A stretch of 64,000 nt of DNA from Prevotella sp. (GCA_022511075.1 JAFLSE010000005.1:1-64000), one strand, 5' to 3'. Counted from the first letter of the stretch, positions 18,376-29,077 are shown. Program-made: numbers and translations. The notes: a model not told the origin generated them from the letters alone.

Positions 18376-18558
18376 ATGAAATACGAAGAATCACTCCGCC
18401 AGCTCGACGACATCGTCCGCAAGATGGAAAACAACGAGTTCGACATCGACCAGCTTTCCGAGCAACTAAAAAAAGCCAAGAAGCTCATATCCCAATGCAA
18501 GGACAAGCTACAAAAAACCAACGAGGAAATACAAAAAATCCTCGACGACGAGCAATAG
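18376..18558 (+). CDS. xseB: Exodeoxyribonuclease VII small subunit
   Basis: A 60-residue helical protein with the XseB pattern YEESLRQLDDIVRKMENNE followed by the second helix with LSEQLKKAKKLI. It binds the C-terminal helices of XseA to make active ExoVII. Length fits the family (60-80). Directly downstream of xseA. Confidence 0.93.
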   Translation: MKYEESLRQLDDIVRKMENNEFDIDQLSEQLKKAKKLISQCKDKLQKTNEEIQKILDDEQ

Positions 18559-18582
18559 CCCTATTTAATATACATCAGCCAT

Positions 18583-19422
18583 ATGCAATTCACCACAAAA
18601 GTAGACATACAGAAGCCGCAATTCCTGATTGAGCCGACAGACGAAATGCTGTTTGTTGGCTCGTGCTTTGCGGACAACATGGGGCAACGCTTTGCAGACA
18701 ATTGCTTCCGCGTGGTGAGAAATCCATACGGAGTGATGTATAATCCTGTGAGCATACTGCATTCCGTGGAGCGGTGGCAGCAAGGCATGCCAAATGCAGA
18801 TGGCATACGCAAGAAGAGCAACCCCGACATTGCCTTCCTTACCCTTGGCACAAACCACGTCTACCGTCTGAAAGAGACAGGAGAGATTGTAGACAACTGC
18901 CAAAAGCGACCGCAAAAACTATTCAACGAAGAGGAATTAAGCATAGAGCAGTGTGCAGATGCACTGCAAAAGGCAGTGAATATACTGTGCAACGACAATC
19001 CCGAAATAAAAATAGTAATAACCGTAAGTCCTATACGCTATGCCAAGTACGGTTTCCACGGCAGTCAGTTGTCAAAGGCTACGCTGCTGCTTGCAGCAGA
19101 TGCCCTGACAAAATCCAATGGCAACGTGTATTACTTTCCTGCATACGAAATAGTAAACGACGAACTGCGCGACTATCGTTTCTATGCAGCCGACATGCTG
19201 CACCCCTCGCCGCAAGCAGTAGACTACATTTGGGAGCGGCTGCAAGAAACATTATTCAGCAAAGCCTCTTTGCAGTTCATAGCCGAATGGCAACCGATAA
19301 GGGATGCACTTAACCACCGTCCGTTTAATTCCGAATCGCCTCAATATAAAAATTTCTTGGAAAAGACCAACCAACAGTTGGCACTCTTCCAAGAAAAATA
19401 TGGAATAAAACAACAGGAATGA
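18583..19422 (+). CDS. GSCFA domain protein
   Basis: A 279-residue protein of the GSCFA family, named after the motif seen here as VGSCFADNMGQRF (about 25-37). The fold is SGNH-hydrolase-like: the first block has the candidate nucleophile Ser of GSCF, a middle block reads LGTNHVYRL, and a late ADMLHPSPQAVDYIW block supplies the Asp/His pair. A role as an esterase or acetylhydrolase is plausible but not proven for the family. It has no signal peptide. It lies 24 nt after xseB and 10 nt before the VanW gene. Confidence 0.85.
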   Translation: MQFTTKVDIQKPQFLIEPTDEMLFVGSCFADNMGQRFADNCFRVVRNPYGVMYNPVSILHSVERWQQGMPNADGIRKKSNPDIAFLTLGTNHVYRLKETGEIVDNCQKRPQKLFNEEELSIEQCADALQKAVNILCNDNPEIKIVITVSPIRYAKYGFHGSQLSKATLLLAADALTKSNGNVYYFPAYEIVNDELRDYRFYAADMLHPSPQAVDYIWERLQETLFSKASLQFIAEWQPIRDALNHRPFNSESPQYKNFLEKTNQQLALFQEKYGIKQQE

Positions 19423-19432
19423 CATCAAGGAT

Positions 19433-20257
19433 ATGGGTAAACGAATGTTGTTTTGTGAAATAGCACCTTGGACTTATCGCCTGTCTGTAAAGAAATGTAT
19501 AATTGCACGAAAGATTAAAGATGCGTTCAGCCGACAGACTTTTTCATACAAACGTTCCAAAGACAAACTGCCTGTTGTTATCTATCGCCACAGTTCCCTT
19601 ATTCGCAGGAAATTGGGGAATACCGATTTGGACCTTCAAGAGGGGAAGGCAGTAAACCTCGCATTATCCGCTCCGAAAATAACAGGGGTTTTGATACGTC
19701 CAGGGGAGACCTTTTCGTTTTGGCATTTAGTAGGACCAGACAATGCAAGGAATGGCTACAAAGAAGGATTGACCATATCGAAAGGGAAACCATCGTGCGG
19801 CATCGGTGGCGGAATGTGCCAGTTTACAAATCTGATACATTGGCTTGTGCTACATTCTGAACTTACAATTGTTGAGCATCACCATCACGACGGACTGGAC
19901 TTGTTTCCCGACTACCGTAGACAGATACCTTTCGGAACGGGTACAAGTATAGTGTACAACTATCTGGATTACAGATTTCGCAATGATACTGACAACACAT
20001 ATCAGCTGATAGTATGGTCAGACGGTGAGTATCTGAGAGGAGAACTTAGGGCAACAAAGCCACAAAAGCATAAATTCCATATTTATGCTGAAGACGAATA
20101 TTTCTCAAAAGAGAGTAACACGGTATATCGTAACGGAAAAGTAATACGGAAAACCATCGACCCACAGACTGGTAACAACATTAAAAGTGAAGTTATACGC
20201 ATAAACCATGCAAAGGTAATGTATGATACTTCCCACCTTCAAATATTAGCTCCATAA
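19433..20257 (+). CDS. VanW family protein
   Basis: A 274-residue protein with a full VanW domain. The central signature runs through GETFSFWHLVGP (about 97-108) and the Gly-rich segment GIGGGMCQFTNLIHW (near 120-135). A beta-rich end follows. VanW was named in a glycopeptide-resistance cluster, but its function is unknown and no resistance genes lie nearby. Two start codons are possible (19433 or Met5 at 19445). No signal peptide is evident. Confidence 0.85.
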   Translation: MGKRMLFCEIAPWTYRLSVKKCIIARKIKDAFSRQTFSYKRSKDKLPVVIYRHSSLIRRKLGNTDLDLQEGKAVNLALSAPKITGVLIRPGETFSFWHLVGPDNARNGYKEGLTISKGKPSCGIGGGMCQFTNLIHWLVLHSELTIVEHHHHDGLDLFPDYRRQIPFGTGTSIVYNYLDYRFRNDTDNTYQLIVWSDGEYLRGELRATKPQKHKFHIYAEDEYFSKESNTVYRNGKVIRKTIDPQTGNNIKSEVIRINHAKVMYDTSHLQILAP

Positions 20258-20306
20258 AAACAAACAGCATACTCGGCATAAAAAATATTAAATATAACCT
20301 TTTTCC

Positions 20307-20337
20307 TTGTGAAAGTGGAAAATAATGTATATTTTTG
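20307..20337 (+). promoter_or_regulatory. Promoter of slyD-aroC
   Basis: TTG at 20307-20309 and TATTTTTG at 20330-20337, spaced by 20 nt, match the Bacteroidetes consensus. The leader would be about 62 nt long before the ATG at 20406. Confidence 0.7.
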
Positions 20338-20405
20338 CAACAAATAAGAAAATATAGGATTTTGAAATAACAAGAATGACAAAAACATAAAAGAGAAAAG
20401 GAAAA

Positions 20406-20954
20406 ATGGCACAAAACAAGTACGTTTCAATCGAGTATAAACTATATGTGGTGGATAATGGCAGGAAGGCATTGGTGGAAAAGACAATGCCAGAGAAACC
20501 TTTTATATTCATAAGCGGATTTGGGATAGCACTTGATGCATTGGAAGCAAAACTGCTGGATATGAACAAGGATGCCGAATTTGACATAACACTGACAAAG
20601 GAAGAGGCTTTCGGAGACTATTATCCAGAGCGCGTGGTGGAATTGGAAAAGGATGTTTTCAACATCAACGGACATTTTGATGCAGAGCACATTTATCAAG
20701 GAGCGATGGTTCCGTTGCAGAACGAGGACGGCACAAAGTTTATGGGACTTGTGAAGGACGTTACAGACACGAAGGTTGTGGTTGACCTCAACCATGAGCT
20801 GGCTGGCAGGACGATAAACTTTACTGGAAAAGTGCTCGAAAACCGCGATGCAACAGAGGAAGAAATAAACAAGATGATAAAAATGATGACCGGAGAGTGC
20901 GGCTGTGGAGGTTGCGGCGGACAATGCGGCGGCGACTGCAACTGTGGTCAATAA
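20406..20954 (+). CDS. slyD: SlyD-like FKBP peptidyl-prolyl isomerase with Cys-rich tail
   Basis: A 182-residue cytosolic FKBP of the SlyD type, combining proline isomerase and chaperone activity. The FKBP strands start at VSIEYKLYVVD. The inserted-flap (IF) domain lies at about 70-120 (KEEAFGDYYPERVVEL). The C-terminus is a short Gly/Cys-rich tail with six Cys (CGCGGCGGQCGGDCNCG), resembling the metal-binding tail of E. coli SlyD that delivers nickel or binds zinc. Metal binding is inferred from the tail. aroC follows 9 nt later. Confidence 0.92.
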   Translation: MAQNKYVSIEYKLYVVDNGRKALVEKTMPEKPFIFISGFGIALDALEAKLLDMNKDAEFDITLTKEEAFGDYYPERVVELEKDVFNINGHFDAEHIYQGAMVPLQNEDGTKFMGLVKDVTDTKVVVDLNHELAGRTINFTGKVLENRDATEEEINKMIKMMTGECGCGGCGGQCGGDCNCGQ

Positions 20955-20963
20955 AAACAAACA

Positions 20964-22046
20964 ATGATGACGAGAAACACTTTCGGCAACATTTTTACGC
21001 TTACCACCTTCGGCGAGAGCCACGGCGAGGCTGTGGGCGGAGTTGTAGACGGAATGCCTGCAGGAATAGAGATTGACACCACCTTCATACAACAGGAACT
21101 GAACCGCCGCCGACCGGGGCAAAGCAAGATAACCACGAGCCGCAACGAGCCCGACACGGTAGAGTTGCTTAGCGGAGTGTTCGAGGGCAAATCTACGGGC
21201 TGTCCTATAGGCTTCATAGTGCGCAACACCAACCAACATTCGCAGGACTATGAGAACATGCGCTGCCTGTTCCGTCCGTCGCACGCAGACTATACATACC
21301 ATACAAAATACGGTGTGAGAGATCATCGAGGCGGCGGTCGCTCGTCAGCACGCATAACGATAAGCCGCTGCGTTGCAGGGGCATTGGCAAAACTCGCCCT
21401 GCGCCAACTTGGCATCACCATACAGGCATACACATCGCAGGTGGGTGATATTGCTCTTGAACACGACTATAATGAATACGACTTGTCGTTAGCAGAGACA
21501 AATGCCGTGCGCTGTCCTGATGCAGAGACGGCGGAGAGAATGGAAACACTCATAACGAAAGTGAAAGCCGAAGGTGATACCATTGGCGGAGTGATAACCT
21601 GCGTGATAAAGGGGTGTCCCGTAGGTTTGGGAGAGCCTGAATTTGGCAAGCTGCACGCACAATTAGGTGCGGCAATGTTGAGTATCAATGCCGTAAAGGG
21701 TTTTGAATATGGTGAAGGCTTTGCCGGAGTGACAGCAAGAGGCAGTCAGCAAAACGATGTGTTCATAAACAAAGACGGCAAGATTGCTACTGCAACCAAT
21801 CGCAGCGGAGGTATTCAAGGCGGCATAAGCAACGGAGAGGATATTTATTTCAGAGTGGCTTTCAAGCCTGTGGCTACATTGCTTATGCAACAAGACACTG
21901 TTGACCTTGAAGGCAATCCAACCACACTTACCGCAAGGGGAAGACACGACCCGTGCGTGCTGCCAAGAGCAGTGCCGATAGTAGAGGCTATGGCTGCGAT
22001 GACCATACTCGATGCATATCTTGCCAACAAGACCGCAAGAATATAA
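20964..22046 (+). CDS. aroC: Chorismate synthase
   Basis: A 360-residue enzyme that makes chorismate from EPSP with reduced FMN, the last shared step of aromatic amino-acid synthesis. Three family signatures are present: [18 protein letters not shown] near the N-terminus (about 19-36), the [14 protein letters not shown] and GGGRSSAR block (about 105-130), and the late R(G)RHDPCV block with AVPIVEAM. Length is typical. Probably co-transcribed with slyD. It converges with tamL after 17 nt. Confidence 0.97.
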   Translation: MMTRNTFGNIFTLTTFGESHGEAVGGVVDGMPAGIEIDTTFIQQELNRRRPGQSKITTSRNEPDTVELLSGVFEGKSTGCPIGFIVRNTNQHSQDYENMRCLFRPSHADYTYHTKYGVRDHRGGGRSSARITISRCVAGALAKLALRQLGITIQAYTSQVGDIALEHDYNEYDLSLAETNAVRCPDAETAERMETLITKVKAEGDTIGGVITCVIKGCPVGLGEPEFGKLHAQLGAAMLSINAVKGFEYGEGFAGVTARGSQQNDVFINKDGKIATATNRSGGIQGGISNGEDIYFRVAFKPVATLLMQQDTVDLEGNPTTLTARGRHDPCVLPRAVPIVEAMAAMTILDAYLANKTARI

Positions 22047-22063
22047 ACACCAAAGGCACTTTG

Positions 22064-24373
22064 TCAGAACGGATAACCTATGGCAAAGTGCAAACCTAAA
22101 CCGTCCTTGAACTTGGGTATGTTATAATATCCGCTTTTCGCCGTCTCGTATGGAACGTGGAGAGCCACACCGAGGTCGAGACGTATCACAATGAAATCCA
22201 AGTCGTAGCGTATGCCGACACCCGTACCCGTGGCAAGTTCCTTGAAGAACGAGCCAACCTTGAATTGTCCTTCAGGACGAGCCTCATTGTTCCTCAACAA
22301 CCAAATGTTTCCTGCATCGAGGAATGTCGCTCCGTAGAGACTTCCAAAGAGATTGAAACGATACTCCAAGTTTGCCTCAAACTTTATGTCGCCCGTCTGG
22401 TCGAGATAGGAATATACGCTATTTGGAGCAACATACTTGCCCGGACCAATGCTGCGCACGGTAAAGGCTCGTATGCTGTTTGCACCACCCACATAGAACT
22501 GCTCGCTATATGGTGCTGCCTCGCTGTTGCCGTATGACCAAATGACACCAGCCTGCACACGACCCACCAACTGCGACTTGACTCCCATCAGCCAAGTTTT
22601 CTTCAACGTAGTGTGCAGTTTAAGGAACTGTGCAAATGGATTACTAAACAACTCTTTTCTCTTATCGTTAAAACCCTTGCCGGCAATGGCATAACCCAAC
22701 GACATAACGTTACCAGCCTCTGTTAGCGACAATTCCCACACTATCGGATTCTTATAGTGCTGCGGACTTGTGTAGGTATATACATACTTCAGCTTGGGTA
22801 TGAATTGATTGCGCATCGACACGCCGATGGCTGGATTTACCTCCATCACAGAGTCGAAAGCCGCCGTGGTATTCTGCAAATGGGTGTAGTCGAGCAGGAA
22901 AGGAGAAAACTCGTGCTTCGACTGCGCCGAGGTCTGAAACTTATAACTAACGGCAGCCGTGGCGGTGAGCATTCGGAAATACTTGGCACGGTTTAGCACG
23001 TTGGCAGAAATAGAGAACAATGTGCTTGGCGCACTATAGAACCGACGCTTTTGAAACAGATTGAAAGGTGTTTCCAAACGTGGATATTCGATAGACGCAT
23101 CAACACCATACTCATAGGAATTGATTCGCGAGGCAGGACCACTGACGTGTCTGCCCGTCTGCCACTCATAAGAGCCTTTGAGATTGAGCGACAATTTTTC
23201 GCCGCCACGAAAAGCATTGCGCTTGGTCAATCCCAACACAAGTCCAGGACCCGTGCGGTCGCTACTCTTCAAAGAATAGTTGGCTTCGAGCGATGCATCG
23301 TATGGTTTGTCGAATATACACTGCAATGCCATGTCGAGTGTGTCGCAAGCTGCGGTTGTATCTCGTGGAGTGAAAGTAAAATCACTTAATGTAAACAATC
23401 CCAAACCATTCACGTTGTTTATCGACTCAGTGTATTTGCTCTGCGAATACAGTTGGTTTGGACGCAGTTTTATGTCTCGCAACAGCGTGCGAGGACGTAT
23501 CGGAGGTCGCTTGCCACTATAGTAGACCGTGAGCATACGATGATGAATGGAGTCGGTTATCGGCTCGGTTACAGCCTTGCGCATATTCACCGTAAGTCGT
23601 CCTAAATACCACTGCTTGTCAGCCTCAGCTGGCACGTCAGGCGTTGGTCGCAGATGCACTTCAACCTTACCTGGCTTGCTCACGGAGTCGGCAACGAAAG
23701 TGCTGTATCCTGAACGATAATAGTAATAGCCATTGTCGCGAAACATATTGCTCAAACGAGTGCGCTCACCGTCGAGTGCCGCTATTGAAAAAGCATCGCC
23801 TGCACCTATGCGTCTGTTGCCGAGCGAGTTTACAATCATACTATCCTGCAATGCCGGATAGCCGATGTATTTCACTGTGTCAATCATGTATTGCTGCCCA
23901 AGCCTTATGTTGTATGACAACTTAGCTTTCTTGGGATTCTTGCCTTCAATGGTTACGGGAGATACCGCAGCATTGAAATAGCCATTGTTTCGCAAAACGT
24001 TCTTTGCCACAAGTGCACGCACATCAGCATTGACATTGCTTATCAGCACAGGCTCATGCCCGAATGTGCGCGCCATCCACTTGCCAAACTTGCTCGTGGA
24101 ATTGGCATACTTGTTATATATCCATAGTTTCAGTTGCAGCGGAGAACGATAGTAACTGCTGCCGAGCAATGCACCGTTGGGGGCACAGGCAAGTGCAGCC
24201 TCAACCTCTTCCTGCAAGGTTATGAAATCATCGCCGCTTCCGGGATCTTCATATTTTATCTCCTTCATTCCCGTGTATAGCACTTCGCCTTCGGGCAGAT
24301 TGCTCGTGGTGGAACAAGAGGCAAGCACGAGGGTGCTACACATTATTATATATATATAGGCGTTTCTCATCAT
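22064..24373 (-). CDS. tamL: TamL: TamA/BamA-type outer-membrane lipoprotein
   Basis: A 769-residue outer-membrane protein of the Omp85 superfamily with an N-terminal lipobox LASC (Cys20), the arrangement called TamL in Bacteroidetes. POTRA-like domains occupy roughly residues 30-400 (for example KLSYNIRLGQQYMIDTV). The C-terminal beta-barrel shows the Omp85 motif EQFYVGGANSIRAFTVRS and ends in a strand with a terminal aromatic (HFAIGYPF). It is expected to work with TamB to insert outer-membrane proteins or move lipids. Its start overlaps the tamB stop by 4 nt (ATGA). Confidence 0.92.
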   Translation of the reverse strand: MMRNAYIYIIMCSTLVLASCSTTSNLPEGEVLYTGMKEIKYEDPGSGDDFITLQEEVEAALACAPNGALLGSSYYRSPLQLKLWIYNKYANSTSKFGKWMARTFGHEPVLISNVNADVRALVAKNVLRNNGYFNAAVSPVTIEGKNPKKAKLSYNIRLGQQYMIDTVKYIGYPALQDSMIVNSLGNRRIGAGDAFSIAALDGERTRLSNMFRDNGYYYYRSGYSTFVADSVSKPGKVEVHLRPTPDVPAEADKQWYLGRLTVNMRKAVTEPITDSIHHRMLTVYYSGKRPPIRPRTLLRDIKLRPNQLYSQSKYTESINNVNGLGLFTLSDFTFTPRDTTAACDTLDMALQCIFDKPYDASLEANYSLKSSDRTGPGLVLGLTKRNAFRGGEKLSLNLKGSYEWQTGRHVSGPASRINSYEYGVDASIEYPRLETPFNLFQKRRFYSAPSTLFSISANVLNRAKYFRMLTATAAVSYKFQTSAQSKHEFSPFLLDYTHLQNTTAAFDSVMEVNPAIGVSMRNQFIPKLKYVYTYTSPQHYKNPIVWELSLTEAGNVMSLGYAIAGKGFNDKRKELFSNPFAQFLKLHTTLKKTWLMGVKSQLVGRVQAGVIWSYGNSEAAPYSEQFYVGGANSIRAFTVRSIGPGKYVAPNSVYSYLDQTGDIKFEANLEYRFNLFGSLYGATFLDAGNIWLLRNNEARPEGQFKVGSFFKELATGTGVGIRYDLDFIVIRLDLGVALHVPYETAKSGYYNIPKFKDGLGLHFAIGYPF

Positions 24374-27300
24374 CTTATCGTGTCGTTGGGTTGTTGTGTC
24401 TGAGGCTGCGGCGCAGAAAGCGGTCGTTGTAAGTTTCCACGCATCAGCATAGGTTGTTTGCCGCGGAAAATATCACTCAATTTTGACATCTTCTTGCGCC
24501 ACACGAAACCAGCACCATACTCGGCTATGCGTCCTTCGAGCAAGTCGTTCTTTTCTTTGTTGTAGAACATTCTCACATAGCGCATTGCCGTCTCGTCAAG
24601 ACGATATTCCAACGAAACGTTGTCTATAAACATTCCGTCGTCGTTGGTAACGGTGTTGGCATCGGAATACTTACCGCCAATTATGAAATTGAGACGGTTG
24701 TTCCAAAAACGCTTGGCAAAGCGGAAAGAATAGTCGGTGTGCAGATTGCCGGCAGCATCGCTGCTTTGGTCGAGTCCGAGACTTATATCCACGGTGCGCA
24801 GGGCATTGCTCGTTATGTTGTTTATCTCGTTTTGCAGGAACGAGTTAAATGCCGAGTTCATAGAGAAGCCACTCGTGTTGCCGTCGGCGAGATACATACC
24901 CGTGGTCAGCATCGTTACGGACAGTTTTCCTCGCTGCTCCGGTCCCATTGCTATAAGTTCGTTCTTCACGGTCATATCATCAGGGGCATCGAGCGTAAAC
25001 TCAAGTCCCATATTTTGCAGGGTCTGCGTAACCTTCACGCCGCACTCGAACAACACACTGCGACTGTTTCCAGTCTGCGCACCCACAAGTGCCTTTACCT
25101 GCTCCGTGGCAGTGAGGTTGAGCGTAGGATTCATTATGTCGCCATTGAACTCCACGTAACTATCCTTCGCTATATTAAACGTCTTCAATGGAATAATCGG
25201 CAGGGCATATTTCATTTCACCGCTGTTTACCGTATATCGCCCGAAAAGTTGCAGGTCGTTCATAGGAGTGTAGGTCATTCGCAGTTCGCCGCCACCTTCA
25301 AGTTCAACATAGTTTGAGTGGTCGGCATTCAGTTCGCACAACATTCGCGCACCCTGCTCAATGTTAACCATAAGCAACATATCGAGACCGTTAACCGGCG
25401 GTCGGTTTACATCTGCAACCAACAACGTGTCGCGGAAGTCGGTAAACGTAACAAGCTCCTTCAATTGGTCATCGGTGTTCAGAGGCGAGTCTTTCAGGAT
25501 ATATGTAAGGTCGGTCTTGCCTAACACATCGAGTTTTCCACGCATCTGAAGATTGTCAAGATTACCGCGCAAATAACCGCCGAAGTTCACGAAAGCCTTG
25601 CCGTATGCAAGCGACCTGCGTGTCTGCTTGGCGTTTATCATCTGATAGTCTTTTGCCACCATCGTAAGGTTGACGAGGATATTGTCGAGATTGGCAAAGT
25701 TTATGTCGCCGTTGATGTTCAGAGGATTGTTGTTGTGGGCATAAATGCTGAACTTGTCGAAGTGCAGATTGCTGCCCACTATGCGCACGGGCTGCGTGGT
25801 AAATCGCAGGTTCATGCCGTATGGTACGCTCACAAGATAGGTTGAGTCGAGCGTTATCTCGCCGTCTATCAGCAATGCATCAAGCGCACCCTTCACACTC
25901 ACTTCGCCTTCAGCATAGCCTTCAAGACCAAGTATCTGGTCAGGCACAAATCCGTTTGCCATACTCAATGGCAGGCGGTTCATGTCAAACGTTGCATCGA
26001 GCCTTCCGCCGTCGGCGTTGTAATATGTTCCGCTGAGCACCCCAACCTCGCGATTTTCGTGTACAATGTTTGCTTGCACAAAATGAGTGTCGTCTTCTTC
26101 CTGCAAGTATACTATTTCGCTCGCCACATTGCCTATAGGACTGTGTTCATACTCCATGTTGTTCACACCAAGGTCAGACAGCACCGAAATCTTCTGGTCG
26201 CTGTTCATCAGCATGTGGAAGTCGCCGTTCATTATTCCTCCGAGTCTCGGCATTGCGTATGGCACCACGGCTGTAAGCCTGTCGAGGTCAAAGTGGTTAA
26301 GACTCAAAGTGAGGTCTTGCAGCATCGTGGAGTCGTTGTCCTCCGAATATAGTTTCACACCCGTACCGTCTTTGGCAATCATATCCACCTTTGCCCTTAT
26401 CTTCTTGTCGGCACCGAGGAACACAAAGTTGTCGTCGTTCACGGCAAACTCCGTATATCCTATTATCGGCGTATATGGGTTGATGTGAATATTCATTCCG
26501 CTGTCCACAACCTCTGCCCTCAAGCCTAAGTCACCGCCAAGTTCGTTGTTGGCATCGTAGAATTTCACGTTGAAGTCAGCGCTGCTGTCGTGTATCTCTG
26601 CCCTTAGCAGGCTGTTGAATACAAATTGTGGATTATACTTGTTGTTGCGCACCTGTGCGTTCATCTTCAAGTCGCCGCCAGCCTGATATATCCTGAATTT
26701 CACAGTGTCAATGTGGTTGCTGTCTGCCACGAGCGAATATATGTGCCCTATACCGTCTATTCCCCTTTCGGGCGACGTGCGCATGGCAATCATAGTCTCA
26801 TCGAAGGCAAAGCCCTTGAAGCGCAGGAAGTTTGCCACGGGATTGTTGTCGCCGCTCTCCAACTTCAGACGCATTATCGGCAGCATTTTCCTTATTCTTG
26901 CTTGGTCAATGGTTTTCATTTCCGTCTGCCTTGCTATCTCCGCCATCAGTTGCTCGCCCTGCTTCATCAGCAATTCGTAGCCTCCCTTCGCCGCCATGTC
27001 TAAGTCGAGGTTTCCGCTGTTCACCTTTGCCCATGTCGTATCGCGATTGGTAAATAAATCCACGGTCAGGTCCTTGGGGCGGTATGTCTTGCCTTTCGAC
27101 ACAAGAGTGAAATCGTTTACTATTCCTTGCAACTTGTAGTAATCGTCAAGGTTGCTTGCAAGGTCGATATGTGCGCACAAGCCTAACGTAAACTCGTTCT
27201 TCATCAGTCCGAGACCGTAGAAGTCTGCCTTGTTCAGTTCTGCTCCGAGCGTCAGGTCCACTTTTTTCTTTGCCACGAGCGCGTCAAGGTCAATCTTTCC

Positions 27301-29022
27301 GTCAATCAACTCGTTGTTGCTGTCGAGCGAAACCCTCGCCCTTCCATTCTCCATATCGGCAGTGGCAATCATCTTGTCGAGAGTCCACTCCGAATATTTG
27401 AAGTCCTTAACCTCTGCCTTTGCCTTCATTGTCGTCTTCGGACTGAACACATCGAATCCCTGTCCTTTTGCCGTCAACGTACCGGTGAAGCCATACATAT
27501 CCTGCTTCGGCATAAAGTGGTGAATGTTCAGGTTATTAATGGCAACATCGGCGGCATAGCGCATAGAGGCTGTGTTTATGTTGCCCTTCGCCTTCACCGT
27601 GCCCCTACCCTCTCGCACATCGAGGTCGGCAGCATATTGTTTGCCATCGGCTGTGACGTGTCCTTTCATTGTCATTCCCGACGGAATGCGGTAGTCTTTC
27701 ATCATCGTTGGGTCTGCCAGAGCCATTACGAAGTTCATGTTCTGCGTCTCCGCATTCAGCTTCACGTCTGCTTTCAGGCGATCCATATCGTTGGCGTTCT
27801 CCGTATAGCCGTTGGCTGTAAGGTGGAATGCCGTCGGCAGTTTCACGTCCACTCCCGTAAAGTCCACGTGCCTCATATTGCCGTTCACAGAGCCAATTAT
27901 CGTCAGTGGCTGGTTGGGATAGCGCTGTACGAACGATTGCGGCATTCCTCCGCAAAGCAGCATCAAGTCTTGCTTACCTATGCCTGCGTTAAGCCGCAGA
28001 TATGCCTTGCCGGGATTGTGCTCGTCCATCACGTTTATGTCTATGTCGGCACGCGCCTCAATATTGCTGTCGGTCGTGCGCAATATAAGGCTCGGCACGT
28101 TCACCCTCGTCGTGTCCATGTCTATCGTTGCCGTTAGACTCTCCAACTGCAATCCACTCTTCTCCTTCATTTCGCAACGGCGCAGCACAAGATGTGCTCC
28201 CGAAGGCTGATACAAAAGTGAGTCAACGCCAATGTTCACACCTGTGAGACTTATGTGATTATAGTCGAGTCCTTTCTCTATCGTAGGCTCAAACATCTGG
28301 TCGTATTTCACCCATCCGTCGTTCCAGTCCACGCTGCCCACGGCATAACGCTCTGCACCTAAGTCAATGTCAGCGCTCTTTGCCTCTGCCCTGCCCAAGA
28401 ACGCCTGCACTCGCATAGAGTCTTTCGGAGTATGCAGCGTTATGTCGGTGTTTTCTATTTTCAGGTTGTCAGCATATATTTTCCAGAGTGTCGGTGTCTT
28501 CACGGTGTCTTCGGGCACACTGTCATTGAGTGCTATGTCGAGTTTCACGTTACTTATCTCTGCTCCGTTCACCTCTACAGTCTCTTTTTTCAGGTCTATG
28601 CCGCGACTCGCCAAATAGAGCCTGCCTATAACACCCTTTACCTGCGCCGCCTCCACAAAGTCGGTGGTGTTTATTTCTGCGCCGTTCACTTCGAGGGCGT
28701 TTATTATCACCTTGCTTCCAAATAGCGGCAAGAGTTGAACGTCGGCTATCACTCTGTCTATATTCGCCACAGTGTCCTTCACCTGCGACATCTTGGCGTT
28801 CTGCTGTATCACTTTTACCCCCTCTATACTCAGATTGAGCGGAAAGTCAAGCGACACGTGTCCCACGCTGATTTCCATTCCCGTTGTCTCGCTGGCGTAT
28901 GCCGCCACCTTGTCCACCGCCCAGTTCTGCACAGGTTCGCAGTAGAGCAGTCCCACAAGTATGGCAAACAATATGATTGGTGAAAGCAGTACGATACCTG
29001 CCCATAAAAAGAATTTCTTCAT
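24370..29022 (-). CDS. tamB: Translocation/assembly module TamB
   Basis: A very long protein (1550 residues from the ATG at 29022) that spans the periplasm from an N-terminal membrane anchor (about 5-30, LWAGIVLLSPIILFAILVGL) to a C-terminal DUF490/TamB domain interacting with the barrel partner. Most of the length is repetitive beta structure, as in TamB/AsmA-like bridge proteins. The terminal domain includes FNGDIMNPTLNLTATEQV and ends in a Pro/Gln-rich tail. The chosen start fits the promoter at 29047-29077; an in-frame ATG at 29049 lies inside that promoter. The probable role is outer-membrane protein assembly or phospholipid transport together with TamL. Confidence 0.93.
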   Translation of the reverse strand: MKKFFLWAGIVLLSPIILFAILVGLLYCEPVQNWAVDKVAAYASETTGMEISVGHVSLDFPLNLSIEGVKVIQQNAKMSQVKDTVANIDRVIADVQLLPLFGSKVIINALEVNGAEINTTDFVEAAQVKGVIGRLYLASRGIDLKKETVEVNGAEISNVKLDIALNDSVPEDTVKTPTLWKIYADNLKIENTDITLHTPKDSMRVQAFLGRAEAKSADIDLGAERYAVGSVDWNDGWVKYDQMFEPTIEKGLDYNHISLTGVNIGVDSLLYQPSGAHLVLRRCEMKEKSGLQLESLTATIDMDTTRVNVPSLILRTTDSNIEARADIDINVMDEHNPGKAYLRLNAGIGKQDLMLLCGGMPQSFVQRYPNQPLTIIGSVNGNMRHVDFTGVDVKLPTAFHLTANGYTENANDMDRLKADVKLNAETQNMNFVMALADPTMMKDYRIPSGMTMKGHVTADGKQYAADLDVREGRGTVKAKGNINTASMRYAADVAINNLNIHHFMPKQDMYGFTGTLTAKGQGFDVFSPKTTMKAKAEVKDFKYSEWTLDKMIATADMENGRARVSLDSNNELIDGKIDLDALVAKKKVDLTLGAELNKADFYGLGLMKNEFTLGLCAHIDLASNLDDYYKLQGIVNDFTLVSKGKTYRPKDLTVDLFTNRDTTWAKVNSGNLDLDMAAKGGYELLMKQGEQLMAEIARQTEMKTIDQARIRKMLPIMRLKLESGDNNPVANFLRFKGFAFDETMIAMRTSPERGIDGIGHIYSLVADSNHIDTVKFRIYQAGGDLKMNAQVRNNKYNPQFVFNSLLRAEIHDSSADFNVKFYDANNELGGDLGLRAEVVDSGMNIHINPYTPIIGYTEFAVNDDNFVFLGADKKIRAKVDMIAKDGTGVKLYSEDNDSTMLQDLTLSLNHFDLDRLTAVVPYAMPRLGGIMNGDFHMLMNSDQKISVLSDLGVNNMEYEHSPIGNVASEIVYLQEEDDTHFVQANIVHENREVGVLSGTYYNADGGRLDATFDMNRLPLSMANGFVPDQILGLEGYAEGEVSVKGALDALLIDGEITLDSTYLVSVPYGMNLRFTTQPVRIVGSNLHFDKFSIYAHNNNPLNINGDINFANLDNILVNLTMVAKDYQMINAKQTRRSLAYGKAFVNFGGYLRGNLDNLQMRGKLDVLGKTDLTYILKDSPLNTDDQLKELVTFTDFRDTLLVADVNRPPVNGLDMLLMVNIEQGARMLCELNADHSNYVELEGGGELRMTYTPMNDLQLFGRYTVNSGEMKYALPIIPLKTFNIAKDSYVEFNGDIMNPTLNLTATEQVKALVGAQTGNSRSVLFECGVKVTQTLQNMGLEFTLDAPDDMTVKNELIAMGPEQRGKLSVTMLTTGMYLADGNTSGFSMNSAFNSFLQNEINNITSNALRTVDISLGLDQSSDAAGNLHTDYSFRFAKRFWNNRLNFIIGGKYSDANTVTNDDGMFIDNVSLEYRLDETAMRYVRMFYNKEKNDLLEGRIAEYGAGFVWRKKMSKLSDIFRGKQPMLMRGNLQRPLSAPQPQTQQPNDTIR

Positions 29023-29046
29023 AATGCCGTTTCCACTTTTCCAATG

Positions 29047-29077
29047 CAAAAATAGGCATTATTTTTCACTTTTCCAA
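29047..29077 (-). promoter_or_regulatory. Promoter of tamB-tamL
   Basis: On the minus strand TTG (29075-29077) and TATTTTTG (29047-29054) are spaced by 20 nt. The expected transcription start near 29041 lies after the alternative ATG at 29049. That supports the downstream tamB start. Confidence 0.75.

Noticed and set aside
19433..20257. Vancomycin resistance determinant
   Set aside because: VanW alone gives no resistance and no vanHAX genes are present.
20442..21326. 294-residue minus-strand frame across slyD and aroC
   Set aside because: Antisense to two well recognised genes; no promoter or domain.
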